Shown here in pieces: positions 1 to 6,234 of a stretch of DNA of 6,234 bases (its first letter is position 1; each line of letters opens with the position of its first letter). The notes under the pieces were generated by a model. That model did not search any database. It worked only from the letters and a program-made list of their open reading frames with translations, and was not told where the DNA came from. Source of the stretch: Flavobacteriales bacterium (GTDB taxonomy: Bacteria; Bacteroidota; Bacteroidia; Flavobacteriales; Flavobacteriaceae); NCBI GenBank assembly GCA_002705485.1, contig PAGT01000055.1, positions 3,197 through 9,430 of the forward strand, written 5' to 3'. The translations under genes and the position numbers were made by a program.

Positions 1-872
1 TAGGCATTTTTTGTTGCATAGTAGCCCTCAGAAATCATATTCATTTCAGAAATTGCAGAATTTATGCTATAACCTCTTCCAATCATGTTTCCTAAAGTTC
101 TATTCCTGCTAAAACTCGAATAAGAGGTTACTAATAGATCACCTAAATATTCTGAGCCATTAATATTTCTTTTTACTTTATAAATTGTTTTTATAAACTT
201 TTTCATTTCTTGAACAGAATTACTAATTAATACACTTTGAAAGTTGTCCCCATATCCAAGTCCATTTGAAATTCCCGCAACAAGAGCGTAAATGTTTTTC
301 AGCATTGCGGCATATTCAACTCCAAAATTATCATTAGACAATTTTGAATTAATAAATTTTGTTTGCAATGATTTTTTTACGAATTGACCAATTTGAGCAT
401 CTTGGTTAGCAACGGTCAAATAAGAAAGCTTTTCTAATGCAACTTCTTCGGCGTGACATGGCCCGGTAATAATCCCAATATTAGATAATGGGACACCGTA
501 CTTTTGGTTTAAATGCTCACTAACAACTAAGTGCGAGTCTGGTACAACTCCTTTTAATGCTGAAAAAACATGTTTGTCAAGGATCATATTTTCAATCTTT
601 TTTATTTCTGAATTCAAAAAGGGCGACGGAATAGCCAAAACTAATATGTCTGATTTTTTTGTAACATCTACTATTGATGAGCAAACGTTGATTTTATTCA
701 TTCTTAAAGAAACTGAACTCAAGTAATTTGGATTACATTTAAATTTATTTATGTAATCAACGTTTTCTTGATTTCTCACATACCAATTTATTTTTTCACA
801 ATTTTCGCTAAGAATCTTAACAAGTGCAGTTCCCCAACTACCACCACCCAGAACACCAAAAATTTTTCTCAT
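1..872 (-). CDS. gpsA: Glycerol-3-phosphate dehydrogenase [NAD(P)+], C-terminus cut by window edge
   Basis: A minus-strand reading frame runs from ATG at 872 to the window edge without a stop, giving 290 complete codons. Enzymes of this family are about 330 residues, so roughly 40 C-terminal residues lie outside. The enzyme reduces dihydroxyacetone phosphate to sn-glycerol-3-phosphate in the cytoplasm, the entry step of phospholipid synthesis. Seen in the translation: an N-terminal Rossmann dinucleotide loop GVLGGGSWGTAL (glycine motif at residues 9-14), the substrate-site KG (K107), TGPCHAEEVA (137-146), the catalytic-lysine segment MLKNIYALVAGI (K192), NGLGYGDNFQ (203-212), and GDLLVT followed by SRNR (D245 region and residues 255-258). 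All key positions look intact. GPCHAEEVALE in place of the proteobacterial GPSFA form fits Bacteroidota. The ATG gives the Rossmann strand its usual start at residues 3-8. It is the last gene of the run seen here, 35 nt after the small membrane protein gene. Confidence 0.96.
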   Translation of the reverse strand, partial: MRKIFGVLGGGSWGTALVKILSENCEKINWYVRNQENVDYINKFKCNPNYLSSVSLRMNKINVCSSIVDVTKKSDILVLAIPSPFLNSEIKKIENMILDKHVFSALKGVVPDSHLVVSEHLNQKYGVPLSNIGIITGPCHAEEVALEKLSYLTVANQDAQIGQFVKKSLQTKFINSKLSNDNFGVEYAAMLKNIYALVAGISNGLGYGDNFQSVLISNSVQEMKKFIKTIYKVKRNINGSEYLGDLLVTSYSSFSRNRTLGNMIGRGYSINSAISEMNMISEGYYATKNA

Positions 873-907
873 AAATAAATTTTACCAAACGAATTAATTA
901 TATGTCT
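873..907 (-). other. Largest intergenic gap (35 nt) ahead of gpsA; no clear terminator or promoter
   Basis: These 35 AT-rich bases separate the membrane-protein stop from the gpsA ATG and are the longest non-coding stretch in the window. No GC-rich hairpin with a T-run is visible. On the minus strand TTCGTTTG resembles the Bacteroidota -7 box TAnnTTTG with one mismatch, and a TTG lies 23 nt upstream of it inside the end of the preceding gene. That is at the long limit for this promoter class, and such matches are expected by chance in AT-rich DNA. The leader directly before ATG is A/T-rich with no Shine-Dalgarno sequence. Confidence 0.35.
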
Positions 908-1351
908 TTAACTTAACAATTTCCAATCAAAAGTAAAAATTAATATTCCTAATACATTAAAAATTAAAATTCTCAAAAATTTTCTTGAACTTGTTAGTTG
1001 TATTTTATGTAAAGACCATCCAATTAAAACAATTAAAAAGCCCAAAAGATTAAAAAAGTTTTCTGAAAAACTATAAACTGAATAGTTTCCCGTGTATGAG
1101 ATTAAACTTGGAGCAATCTCAAAAAAATTTAAGACAAAGTTGTATAGATAAATACAGAATCCTAGAACACAAAAAAGAAGGATTAGAATAATTGAAAAAA
1201 GGTTTAACCTGAGGTCAAAATTTGAGAATGTTAAATTGAAACTTAATTTGATTAATGAATTTGTAATTATTATAAATAAGAAGAGAAAAATGACAATTTC
1301 AAAATTGTAATATAAGTTTATAATTCCCTTGTAAAGAAAGTCGTCTCCCAT
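908..1351 (-). CDS. Small four-helix integral membrane protein, function unknown
   Basis: I do not recognise this 147-residue protein. It is very rich in Phe, Leu and Ile, with four likely membrane segments at about residues 18-35, 50-75, 99-114 and 125-141. The loop between helices 1 and 2 and the short loop between helices 3 and 4 (HKIQLTSSRK) carry net positive charge. The loop between helices 2 and 3 is acidic and carries Tyr and Ser residues. The positive-inside rule therefore suggests both termini face the periplasm. There is no signal-peptide cleavage site, no cysteine pair or histidine cluster, and no enzyme motif I can name. The ATG at 1351 is 11 nt after the ABC ATPase stop. A second ATG a few bases upstream is in another frame and stops after 14 codons. 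The good fit between neighbours supports a real gene, but an AT-rich region can produce hydrophobic open frames, so the protein needs homologues to be certain. It could work with the adjacent ATPase, but its position is the only hint of that. Confidence 0.75.
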   Translation of the reverse strand: MGDDFLYKGIINLYYNFEIVIFLFLFIIITNSLIKLSFNLTFSNFDLRLNLFSIILILLFCVLGFCIYLYNFVLNFFEIAPSLISYTGNYSVYSFSENFFNLLGFLIVLIGWSLHKIQLTSSRKFLRILIFNVLGILIFTFDWKLLS

Positions 1352-1362
1352 TTTATTTTCAT

Positions 1363-2988
1363 TTAATAACCACTAGAACTCAAAAGTTGTTTGGTGTATG
1401 TGCTTTTAGGATTCTTAAAAATTGAGTCGGTTTCGTTAATTTCTTCAATACCACCATTTTTTAAAACAATTAATCTATCTGTCATATATCTTATGACTGA
1501 CAAATCATGAGAAATGAATAAAAGAGTTATTGAGTATGCTTCTTTAAGATCGTTTAGAAGGTTAAGGACTTGTGATTGAACTGAGACGTCTAAAGCCGAT
1601 ACAGATTCGTCACAAATAATTATTTCTGGTTTTACTGATAATGCTCTTGCAATTACAATTCTTTGTCTTTGTCCACCCGAAAACTGCGTTGGATATTTAT
1701 GAAAATCTTCTTTTTTTAAACCCACATCCTCAAGTAATTTAATAGCTTCATTTTTTCTTTCAGATTTTTTAAAAATCTTATGTACATTCATAGGTTCAAG
1801 AATCGAATCACCAATTTTCATTTCAGGATTTAAAGAAGAGAATGGATCTTGAAAAACCAGTTGGACATTTTTTCTAAAAATCTTTGGAGTTATTGACTTT
1901 ATGTTTCTTTTATTATAAATAATTTCTCCTTGGATGTAATCATTAACTCCTAGTATACATTTTGAAATAGTTGACTTGCCAGAGCCGGATTCTCCAACAA
2001 GCCCTAGAGTCTCCCCTTTGTACAAATTGAAGCTTATACAGCTCAAAACTTTATTATTTTGATATGAGAAGCTCAGTTTTTTTATTTGTAGAACCGGTTT
2101 AGAGTTATAAAGTTTTTGATGTCTTTTTTGTCTTTCTTTTTTTGTTGCAACAGGAAATTTTTTTAATTTATTTTCGATTGTAGGCAATCTTAGAGGTCGC
2201 ATGTTTTTAGGGATGCTCGACTTTATTAACATTTTAGTGTATTGTTGCTTAGGATTTGAAAGGATGTCCGAGCTTTTCCCCAACTCGACAATTTTTCCCT
2301 TGTATAGAACTATGATTTTGTTTGTGAATCTTGAAACTAAACTGAGTTCATGAGAGACAAAAATAATACTCATTTTAGTTTTTTTCTGTATTTCTTTTAA
2401 CAAATTGATGATTTCGTTTTTAGTTGCAGAATCAATTGAGGTTGTTGGTTCATCAGCTATTAATATTTTTGGATTACACGCTATTGCTATTGCAATCATT
2501 ATTCTTTGTTGTTGTCCACCACTTAATTGAAATGGATATTTATTATAAACATTTGATTCGTCACCAAGCTGAACCATTCCAATCAATTCATTAACTCTTT
2601 TTGAAATCCCATCACTATTTAACACAGAATGCTTAATTATTATTTCCTCAATTTGTTTGCCACACTTCATGCTGGGGTTTAATGAACTCATTGGTTCTTG
2701 GAAAATAATTGAAATTTTTTTTCCTCTTATTTTTTCAAATTGTTTTTCATTTAATTTATCAATTCTTTTTCCTTGAAGAATTATTTTACCGCATCTAACA
2801 GTTTCCTGAGAGTTTATTAAATTTAAAATTGAAAAAGCAGTAATTGACTTACCACTTCCAGATTCCCCAACAATTCCAAGAATCTCATTTTCATCGACAT
2901 TAAATGAAATGTTTTTTAAAATTGGAATATTAGAAATAGAAAGGCTTAAATTTTTAATTTCAAGTAAATGAGTTTTTTTTAAAATCAA
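1363..2988 (-). CDS. ABC transporter ATP-binding protein with two fused nucleotide-binding domains (peptide/nickel type, YejF/GsiA-like)
   Basis: This 541-residue cytoplasmic ATPase contains two complete ABC domains in tandem, the usual layout and length for YejF/GsiA-type subunits that energise peptide or glutathione import. Half 1 (about 7-258): Walker A GESGSGKS (41-48), Q-loop Gln97, signature LSGGQQQR (155-162), Walker B ILIADE (175-180), switch His213. Half 2 (about 298-538): Walker A GESGSGKS (332-339), Gln380, signature FSGGQRQR (436-443), Walker B IIICDE (456-461), His494. A basic linker at about 260-297 joins them. The motifs are offset by 281 residues from the signature onward but 291 at Walker A, so half 1 has about 10 extra residues between Walker A and the Q-loop. 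Both ATP sites look competent. The D-loop differs: SID in half 1, SALD in half 2. YTK segments near the end of each half match the short C-terminal tail of oligopeptide ATPases. No permease or binding protein lies in the window, so the substrate cannot be read. The start is TTG at 2988; no in-frame ATG exists between the upstream in-frame TAA (3001-3003) and the domain. Confidence 0.93.
   Translation of the reverse strand: MILKKTHLLEIKNLSLSISNIPILKNISFNVDENEILGIVGESGSGKSITAFSILNLINSQETVRCGKIILQGKRIDKLNEKQFEKIRGKKISIIFQEPMSSLNPSMKCGKQIEEIIIKHSVLNSDGISKRVNELIGMVQLGDESNVYNKYPFQLSGGQQQRIMIAIAIACNPKILIADEPTTSIDSATKNEIINLLKEIQKKTKMSIIFVSHELSLVSRFTNKIIVLYKGKIVELGKSSDILSNPKQQYTKMLIKSSIPKNMRPLRLPTIENKLKKFPVATKKERQKRHQKLYNSKPVLQIKKLSFSYQNNKVLSCISFNLYKGETLGLVGESGSGKSTISKCILGVNDYIQGEIIYNKRNIKSITPKIFRKNVQLVFQDPFSSLNPEMKIGDSILEPMNVHKIFKKSERKNEAIKLLEDVGLKKEDFHKYPTQFSGGQRQRIVIARALSVKPEIIICDESVSALDVSVQSQVLNLLNDLKEAYSITLLFISHDLSVIRYMTDRLIVLKNGGIEEINETDSIFKNPKSTYTKQLLSSSGY
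2985..2988 (-). promoter_or_regulatory. TTGA stop/start overlap: translational coupling of hydrolase and ABC ATPase genes
   Basis: On the minus strand the serine hydrolase ends with TGA at 2987-2985, and the best ABC start is TTG at 2988-2986, sharing the four bases TTGA. The ABC frame upstream reads TAA, AAT, GCT, AGA, GAT and then TTG, so TTG is the only conventional start that keeps the whole first ABC domain. Ribosomes finishing the hydrolase could re-initiate here. That is inferred from the geometry. Confidence 0.65.
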
Positions 2989-4145
2989 ATCTCTAGCATT
3001 TTAAAGGCCTCAGAAATATACTGGTAAAAATCTATGGAAAATTTTTCATTTTCAGTCTTTTTATCGTGCTTTTGACCCAGTCTAACGATCATTAAATTTT
3101 GCATTGGAAAAACAATTACATATTGACCTAAATGTCCACGCATACTAAAGAATTGCTTGTCATTGTATTCGCCGAGCCATAAACCATAGCCATACTCAGG
3201 GCTTTTATCAAACCTAGGTTTTAATATTTTTTTTACAAAAGAGGAATCTAACAAGTTCAACTCCCCCCAATTTCCGTGGTCTTTGAAAAGCTTTCCAAAC
3301 CTAGCAAAATCACGAGCATTTGAGTTAAAACAACAGTATGCCTTTTCATTATTTGTTTCTATATTATCTACTTGCCAAAGTGCTTTATTTTCTGCACCCA
3401 TTGGGTTCCAAAACCAATCGTAAACTAGATCAGAAATTTTTCTTTTTGTTACTTTTTCAATTATTATTGATAGAAGCTGAGTGTCAGAACTTAAATATTC
3501 AAAAGCTAGACCGGGTTCTTTGATTATAGGTCTAGAAAGGATCAATTTATTTAATCCACTTCCAACATATGCTCTAGCCGTTACTCCAAAAATATTAGTA
3601 TAATTTTCTGTCCATTTCATTCCGGATGACATACTTGAAAGGTCTCCAATCGTAAGGTTAGAAGCATAACCTTCGTTATAATTCTCGATATATTTTCCAA
3701 CTCGATCATTTATACTTTCAAAAAATCCCTTTTCAATTGCTTTACCAATTATGGCAGTCACAATACTTTTTGACATTGAAAAAGAATTACTGTAAGATTT
3801 TTCATTGTATCCTTTATAATAGCTCTCATGCCATATCGAATCTTTACTTATAATCAAGAAAGCAACTGTTCCATAGTTATCATGTAATGAATCTAAAGTT
3901 TTTGTTGTTGGAATTCGGTTGTATTTTTCATGAAGAGGCCATGGTTGTGGATTGGTGCTTTCAGGGATCTCTATATTATCAAAGTATTTGTAGTCGGTAA
4001 TATCAGCTTCAGTTCTTTGAATTTTGATTATTGTAGAAACTAATTCATATAAATATATAACATCTGACCTAAAAATTTGTGATAAGGAAAATAATGTAAT
4101 AAAAAATATAAAGATTTGAAATTCTAATTTACTTGTTTTCCTCAT
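2985..4145 (-). CDS. Exported or membrane-anchored serine hydrolase, class C beta-lactamase/PBP-like fold
   Basis: This 386-residue protein belongs to the beta-lactamase-related serine hydrolases (Pfam Beta-lactamase family, COG1680 type), which include esterases, D-aminopeptidases and peptidoglycan-active enzymes. Residues 1-7 are basic, followed by a hydrophobic segment at about 9-24 with no obvious cleavage site or lipobox. This suggests a Sec-exported protein held by an N-terminal anchor, acting in the periplasm. The catalytic SxxK is S123-M-S-K126 inside SFSMSKSIVTAIIG. The second motif is the Tyr-x-Ser of Y217-L-S219-S, followed by DTQLL. The third is HLG at 338-340 in RGHLGQYV, taking the place of KTG. 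NARDFARFGKLF (276-287), then GNWGELNLL, is also typical of the family. All three active-site elements are present, so it is probably active, but the substrate is not evident. The ATG at 4145 lies 11 nt after the hemB stop and gives a proper export signal. Calling it an antibiotic-resistance beta-lactamase would go beyond the evidence, since this family rarely has that role. Confidence 0.92.
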   Translation of the reverse strand: MRKTSKLEFQIFIFFITLFSLSQIFRSDVIYLYELVSTIIKIQRTEADITDYKYFDNIEIPESTNPQPWPLHEKYNRIPTTKTLDSLHDNYGTVAFLIISKDSIWHESYYKGYNEKSYSNSFSMSKSIVTAIIGKAIEKGFFESINDRVGKYIENYNEGYASNLTIGDLSSMSSGMKWTENYTNIFGVTARAYVGSGLNKLILSRPIIKEPGLAFEYLSSDTQLLSIIIEKVTKRKISDLVYDWFWNPMGAENKALWQVDNIETNNEKAYCCFNSNARDFARFGKLFKDHGNWGELNLLDSSFVKKILKPRFDKSPEYGYGLWLGEYNDKQFFSMRGHLGQYVIVFPMQNLMIVRLGQKHDKKTENEKFSIDFYQYISEAFKMLEI

Positions 4146-4156
4146 CTAAAATGAGT

Positions 4157-5131
4157 TTAAGATATTAATTCAACTGCTTCTTTAGCAAAATACGTTGCAA
4201 TAATATTGGCACCAGCTCTCTTAATCACAGTGAGTGATTCAATTAAAAATTCATTGTGGTTAACGTATCCCATTTTTACACCGGCTTTTATCATTGAATA
4301 TTCTCCACTCACTTGGTAAACAGCAATCGGAACATTAAAAGTGTTTTTAGCTTCATTAATAATATCTAAGTTTGTAATCCCGGGTTTAATCATAATAATA
4401 TCAGCTCCCTCATCAATATCAGCTTTGATTTCTGAAATTGACTCTTTAAAGTTAGAAAAATCCATTTGATATGTTTTTTTATCACCAAAACCTGGTTTTG
4501 AATCCAATGCGTCCCTAAAAGGCCCATAAAGAGATGAAGCAAATTTTGCCCCGTAGCTCATAATTCCAGTTTCCAAAAAGTTGTTTTGCTCCAAGACTGT
4601 CCTAATTGATAAAACCCTCCCATCCATCATATCACTAGGCGCAACAATATCAGCGCCTGATTTGGCATGTGACAAAGCCATCTCAGCCAAAACTTTATTG
4701 GTTTCATCATTAAGGATTTTATTTTCTTTTATAATTCCATCATGACCGTGAATTGAATAGGGGTCCAGAGCTACATCACTAATTATTGTGATGTCTGGAC
4801 ATGAGTTTTTTATTTCTTTTATTGTCTTTTGAATAAGCCCATGAGGGTTTAATGCTTCTTTCCCCAAATTATCTTTTAGTTTATCATCAACTTTTGGAAA
4901 TAACAGTACTGATTGAATTCCTAACGACCAAAGAGATTTAACCTCTTTTTTTATGTTATCAATGCTTAATCTGTAATATCCAGGCATGGATTCAATAGGT
5001 GTTTTCTTATTTTTTCCCTCTGTGATGAATAGCGGAGCTATAAAGTCATGAGGATGAAGGCGATGTTCTCTTATTAGGTTTCTAAGAGATTCTTTATTAC
5101 GCAATCTTCTATTTCTATTTAATGGGAACAT
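4157..5131 (-). CDS. hemB: Porphobilinogen synthase (delta-aminolevulinic acid dehydratase)
   Basis: This cytoplasmic enzyme condenses two 5-aminolevulinate molecules to porphobilinogen, the first common tetrapyrrole precursor. At 324 residues it has the full family length. Both Schiff-base lysines are visible: K196 in MSYGAKFASSLYGPFR and K249 in DIIMIKPG. Other conserved elements are the N-terminal RRLRNKESLRNLIRE arm, APLFITEG (32-39), IVAPSDMMDGR (162-172) and VYQVSGEYSMIKAG (271-284). The metal loop reads DVALDPYSIHGHDG (119-132): the three cysteines that bind zinc in the E. coli and human enzymes are replaced by A121, D123 and D131. That is the aspartate-type pattern of Mg-responsive or zinc-independent forms, as in Pseudomonas and plants. 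The gene starts at ATG 5131, 9 nt after the hemF stop, with an A-rich leader (TTTAAAAAT) and no Shine-Dalgarno sequence. It sits behind hemE and hemF, although its reaction comes earlier in the pathway. Confidence 0.98.
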   Translation of the reverse strand: MFPLNRNRRLRNKESLRNLIREHRLHPHDFIAPLFITEGKNKKTPIESMPGYYRLSIDNIKKEVKSLWSLGIQSVLLFPKVDDKLKDNLGKEALNPHGLIQKTIKEIKNSCPDITIISDVALDPYSIHGHDGIIKENKILNDETNKVLAEMALSHAKSGADIVAPSDMMDGRVLSIRTVLEQNNFLETGIMSYGAKFASSLYGPFRDALDSKPGFGDKKTYQMDFSNFKESISEIKADIDEGADIIMIKPGITNLDIINEAKNTFNVPIAVYQVSGEYSMIKAGVKMGYVNHNEFLIESLTVIKRAGANIIATYFAKEAVELIS

Positions 5132-5140
5132 ATTTTTAAA

Positions 5141-6049
5141 TTATATCCAATTTTTGGGAGATTTTAAAATTTTGATCAAATTTTCTTCATCTGACCCTTT
5201 CTCAGGTTTAGAATCATAGTTCCATTTAACTCTTGGTGGCATACTCATCAATATACTTTCAATCCTTCCATTTGTTTTTAAACCAAAAAGCGTTCCCTTA
5301 TCGTGTAAAAGATTAAATTCTACGTACCTCCCTCTTCGTATCTGCTGCCAATCTACGTTTTGTTTTGAATATCTCATTTTGGTTCTTTTTCTAACAATAT
5401 CAAGATAAGGATCCATAAAACTATTACCAAGCTCTTGAATAAACATAAGCCAATTATTCATTTCGTCTTTTGATTTCCCGCGACAGTAGTCAAAAAATAA
5501 TCCTCCAACGCCTCTAGCTTCATTTCTGTGGGTATTCCAAAAGTATTTGTCACATTTTTCTTTAAACTTAATGTAATAATTAGAGTTGAACTTGTCACAA
5601 ATTTTCTTACAACTACTGTGGAACAAATGCGCGTCTTTTTCAAACAAATAATAAGGAGTTAAATCTAGACCTCCGCCAAACCAACAATCAATAATTTTAT
5701 TTTTTTGATAGAGTTCAAAAAAGCGAAGGTTAGAGTGAAATGTAGGAGCCATTGGGTTTTTTGGATGTAAAACCATACTTATACCACATGCAAAAAAATC
5801 TGATTGATCAACGCCTAATAGTTCAGACATTGATTTGGGTAAAATTCCATGAACCTTAGAAACATTTACACCACCTTTTTCAAAAACATTGCCGTTTTCA
5901 ATAACCATAGTCAGTCCACCACCTCCTTCTTTTCTAATCCATTTATCATTTTTAAATTTAGATTTTTGATCAAGTAGCTCTATTTCACTAGTAATTTTTT
6001 TCTGTAAATGGTTAACAAAATCAGAAAATTTATCTTTTATTTCAGCCAT
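5141..6049 (-). CDS. hemF: Oxygen-dependent coproporphyrinogen III oxidase (aerobic)
   Basis: HemF uses O2 to decarboxylate two propionate side chains of coproporphyrinogen III, giving protoporphyrinogen IX. The 302-residue length matches the family. Recognisable segments in order are EGGGGLTMV (41-49), FFACGISMVLHPKNP (85-99) and APTFHSNLRFFE (101-112). Next come CWFGGGLDLTPYY (122-134, with the conserved Asp at 129), the His-containing HLFH (141-144), and the HRNEARGVGGLFFDY run (174-188). Near the C-terminus are WQQIRRGRYVEFNLLHDKGT (234-253), LFGLKTNGRIESILMSMPP (254-272) and WNY. The conserved histidines H95, H105, H141 or H144, and H174 are all present, so the enzyme looks intact. The ATG at 6049 lies inside the end of hemE, overlapping by 8 nt, and the preceding AATTAAAGAAA is A-rich without a Shine-Dalgarno sequence. 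Presence of HemF rather than only the radical-SAM HemN points to an oxygen-using lifestyle. Confidence 0.98.
   Translation of the reverse strand: MAEIKDKFSDFVNHLQKKITSEIELLDQKSKFKNDKWIRKEGGGGLTMVIENGNVFEKGGVNVSKVHGILPKSMSELLGVDQSDFFACGISMVLHPKNPMAPTFHSNLRFFELYQKNKIIDCWFGGGLDLTPYYLFEKDAHLFHSSCKKICDKFNSNYYIKFKEKCDKYFWNTHRNEARGVGGLFFDYCRGKSKDEMNNWLMFIQELGNSFMDPYLDIVRKRTKMRYSKQNVDWQQIRRGRYVEFNLLHDKGTLFGLKTNGRIESILMSMPPRVKWNYDSKPEKGSDEENLIKILKSPKNWI
6042..6049 (-). promoter_or_regulatory. 8-nt hemE/hemF overlap (likely translational coupling)
   Basis: hemE ends AAT-GGC-TGA with its stop at 6044-6042, while hemF begins ATG-GCT-GAA at 6049. The genes therefore share ATGGCTGA in different frames. 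Such an overlap normally accompanies co-transcription and coupled translation of the two heme genes. The geometry is seen; the coupling is inferred. Confidence 0.7.
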
Positions 6050-6234
6050 TTTCTTTAATTGTATTTACAAATGTTTTTACATTTTCAACAGGTGTATTTG
6101 GTAAAATTCCGTGACCAAGGTTTGCAATGTATCTTTCCTTTCCAAACTCATGCAGCATTTCTTTGGTAAGTTTTATAATTTTTTTTCTTGATGAAAACAA
6201 CCTGCTGGGATCAAAATTACCTTGTAATGTTAAT
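6042..6234 (-). CDS. hemE: Uroporphyrinogen decarboxylase, C-terminal 63 residues only (5' part outside window)
   Basis: An open minus-strand frame enters from the window edge and ends with TGA at 6044-6042, giving 63 C-terminal residues plus one leading base of a cut codon. The translation begins LTLQGNFDPSRLF and continues with EMLHEFGKERYIANLGHGIL and PNTPVENVKTFV. This is the conserved HemE C-terminus: LQGN-DP, then YI-NLGHGI-P, then P-ENV. HemE removes the four acetate carboxyl groups of uroporphyrinogen III to give coproporphyrinogen III, the substrate of the HemF encoded immediately downstream. The conserved NLGHGI segment lies near residues 38-43 of the fragment. The catalytic N-terminal part (the R-x-R and active-site Asp regions) is not in the window, so its integrity cannot be judged. 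Confidence 0.95.
   Translation of the reverse strand, partial: LTLQGNFDPSRLFSSRKKIIKLTKEMLHEFGKERYIANLGHGILPNTPVENVKTFVNTIKENG

Noticed and set aside
873..930. Possible Bacteroidota promoter (TTG, 23-nt spacer, TTCGTTTG) ahead of gpsA
   Set aside because: The -7 box has a mismatch at the important A and the spacer is at the upper limit. Matches this weak are frequent by chance in DNA this AT-rich.
1351..1361. Alternative ATG just upstream of the membrane-protein start
   Set aside because: It is in a different frame and reaches a stop after about 14 codons, so it cannot start the 147-residue protein. It is too short to support as a leader peptide.
1979..2876. Similar DNA at about 1979-2004 and 2851-2876, resembling a direct repeat
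   Set aside because: Both encode the Walker A motif GESGSGKS of the two fused ABC domains. The similarity is protein-level duplication of the domain, not a mobile or recombination repeat.
3338..3523. Plus-strand open frame of 61 codons
   Set aside because: It lies wholly inside the serine hydrolase gene on the opposite strand, has no recognisable motif, and is the expected shadow of AT-rich coding sequence.
2985..4145. Reading the serine hydrolase as an antibiotic-resistance beta-lactamase
   Set aside because: It has the SxxK and Tyr-x-Ser elements shared by the whole fold but HLG instead of the KTG triad, and a chromosomal housekeeping context. Nothing points to resistance.
5458..5643. Second minus-strand frame of 61 codons inside hemF
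   Set aside because: It is an out-of-frame shadow of hemF, whose own frame is fully conserved across this region.

Overview
This window is a compact, one-directional stretch of an AT-rich bacterial genome. It holds seven genes, all on the minus strand, with the first and last cut by the window edges. In transcription order (right to left) they are: the end of hemE (uroporphyrinogen decarboxylase), hemF (oxygen-dependent coproporphyrinogen oxidase), hemB (porphobilinogen synthase), a serine hydrolase of the class C beta-lactamase/PBP fold, a duplicated ABC-transporter ATPase of the peptide/nickel type, a small four-helix membrane protein of unknown function, and most of gpsA (glycerol-3-phosphate dehydrogenase).

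The most likely host is a member of the Bacteroidota, probably an aerobic flavobacterium with a streamlined genome. The grounds are the GpsA sequence (GPCHAEEVALE and NGLGYGDNFQ, which I remember as typical of Bacteroidota), the hemE-hemF-hemB order, the second ABC half (CDESVSALDVSVQ), low G+C (two lines counted by hand gave about 18% and 33%), and A-rich leaders without Shine-Dalgarno sequences. This assignment rests on recalled family features, not on a database search.

The packing is very tight: hemE overlaps hemF by 8 nt, hemF-hemB are 9 nt apart, hemB-hydrolase 11 nt, hydrolase-ABC overlap by 4 nt (TTGA), ABC-membrane protein 11 nt, and membrane protein-gpsA 35 nt. I see no terminator hairpin between any pair, so co-transcription of much or all of the run is plausible. 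No gene-free stretch exceeds 35 nt. I found no RNA genes, mobile elements, CRISPR arrays or origins.

Functionally, the three hem genes cover separate steps of tetrapyrrole synthesis: HemB makes porphobilinogen, HemE makes coproporphyrinogen III, and HemF oxidises that to protoporphyrinogen IX using O2. GpsA makes sn-glycerol-3-phosphate for phospholipids. The hydrolase and the ABC ATPase have no obvious link to heme and may simply share the transcript. I do not see a convincing new system. The least explained items are the unrecognised membrane protein, the orphan fused ABC ATPase with its TTG start, and the presence of an exported serine hydrolase directly behind hemB.
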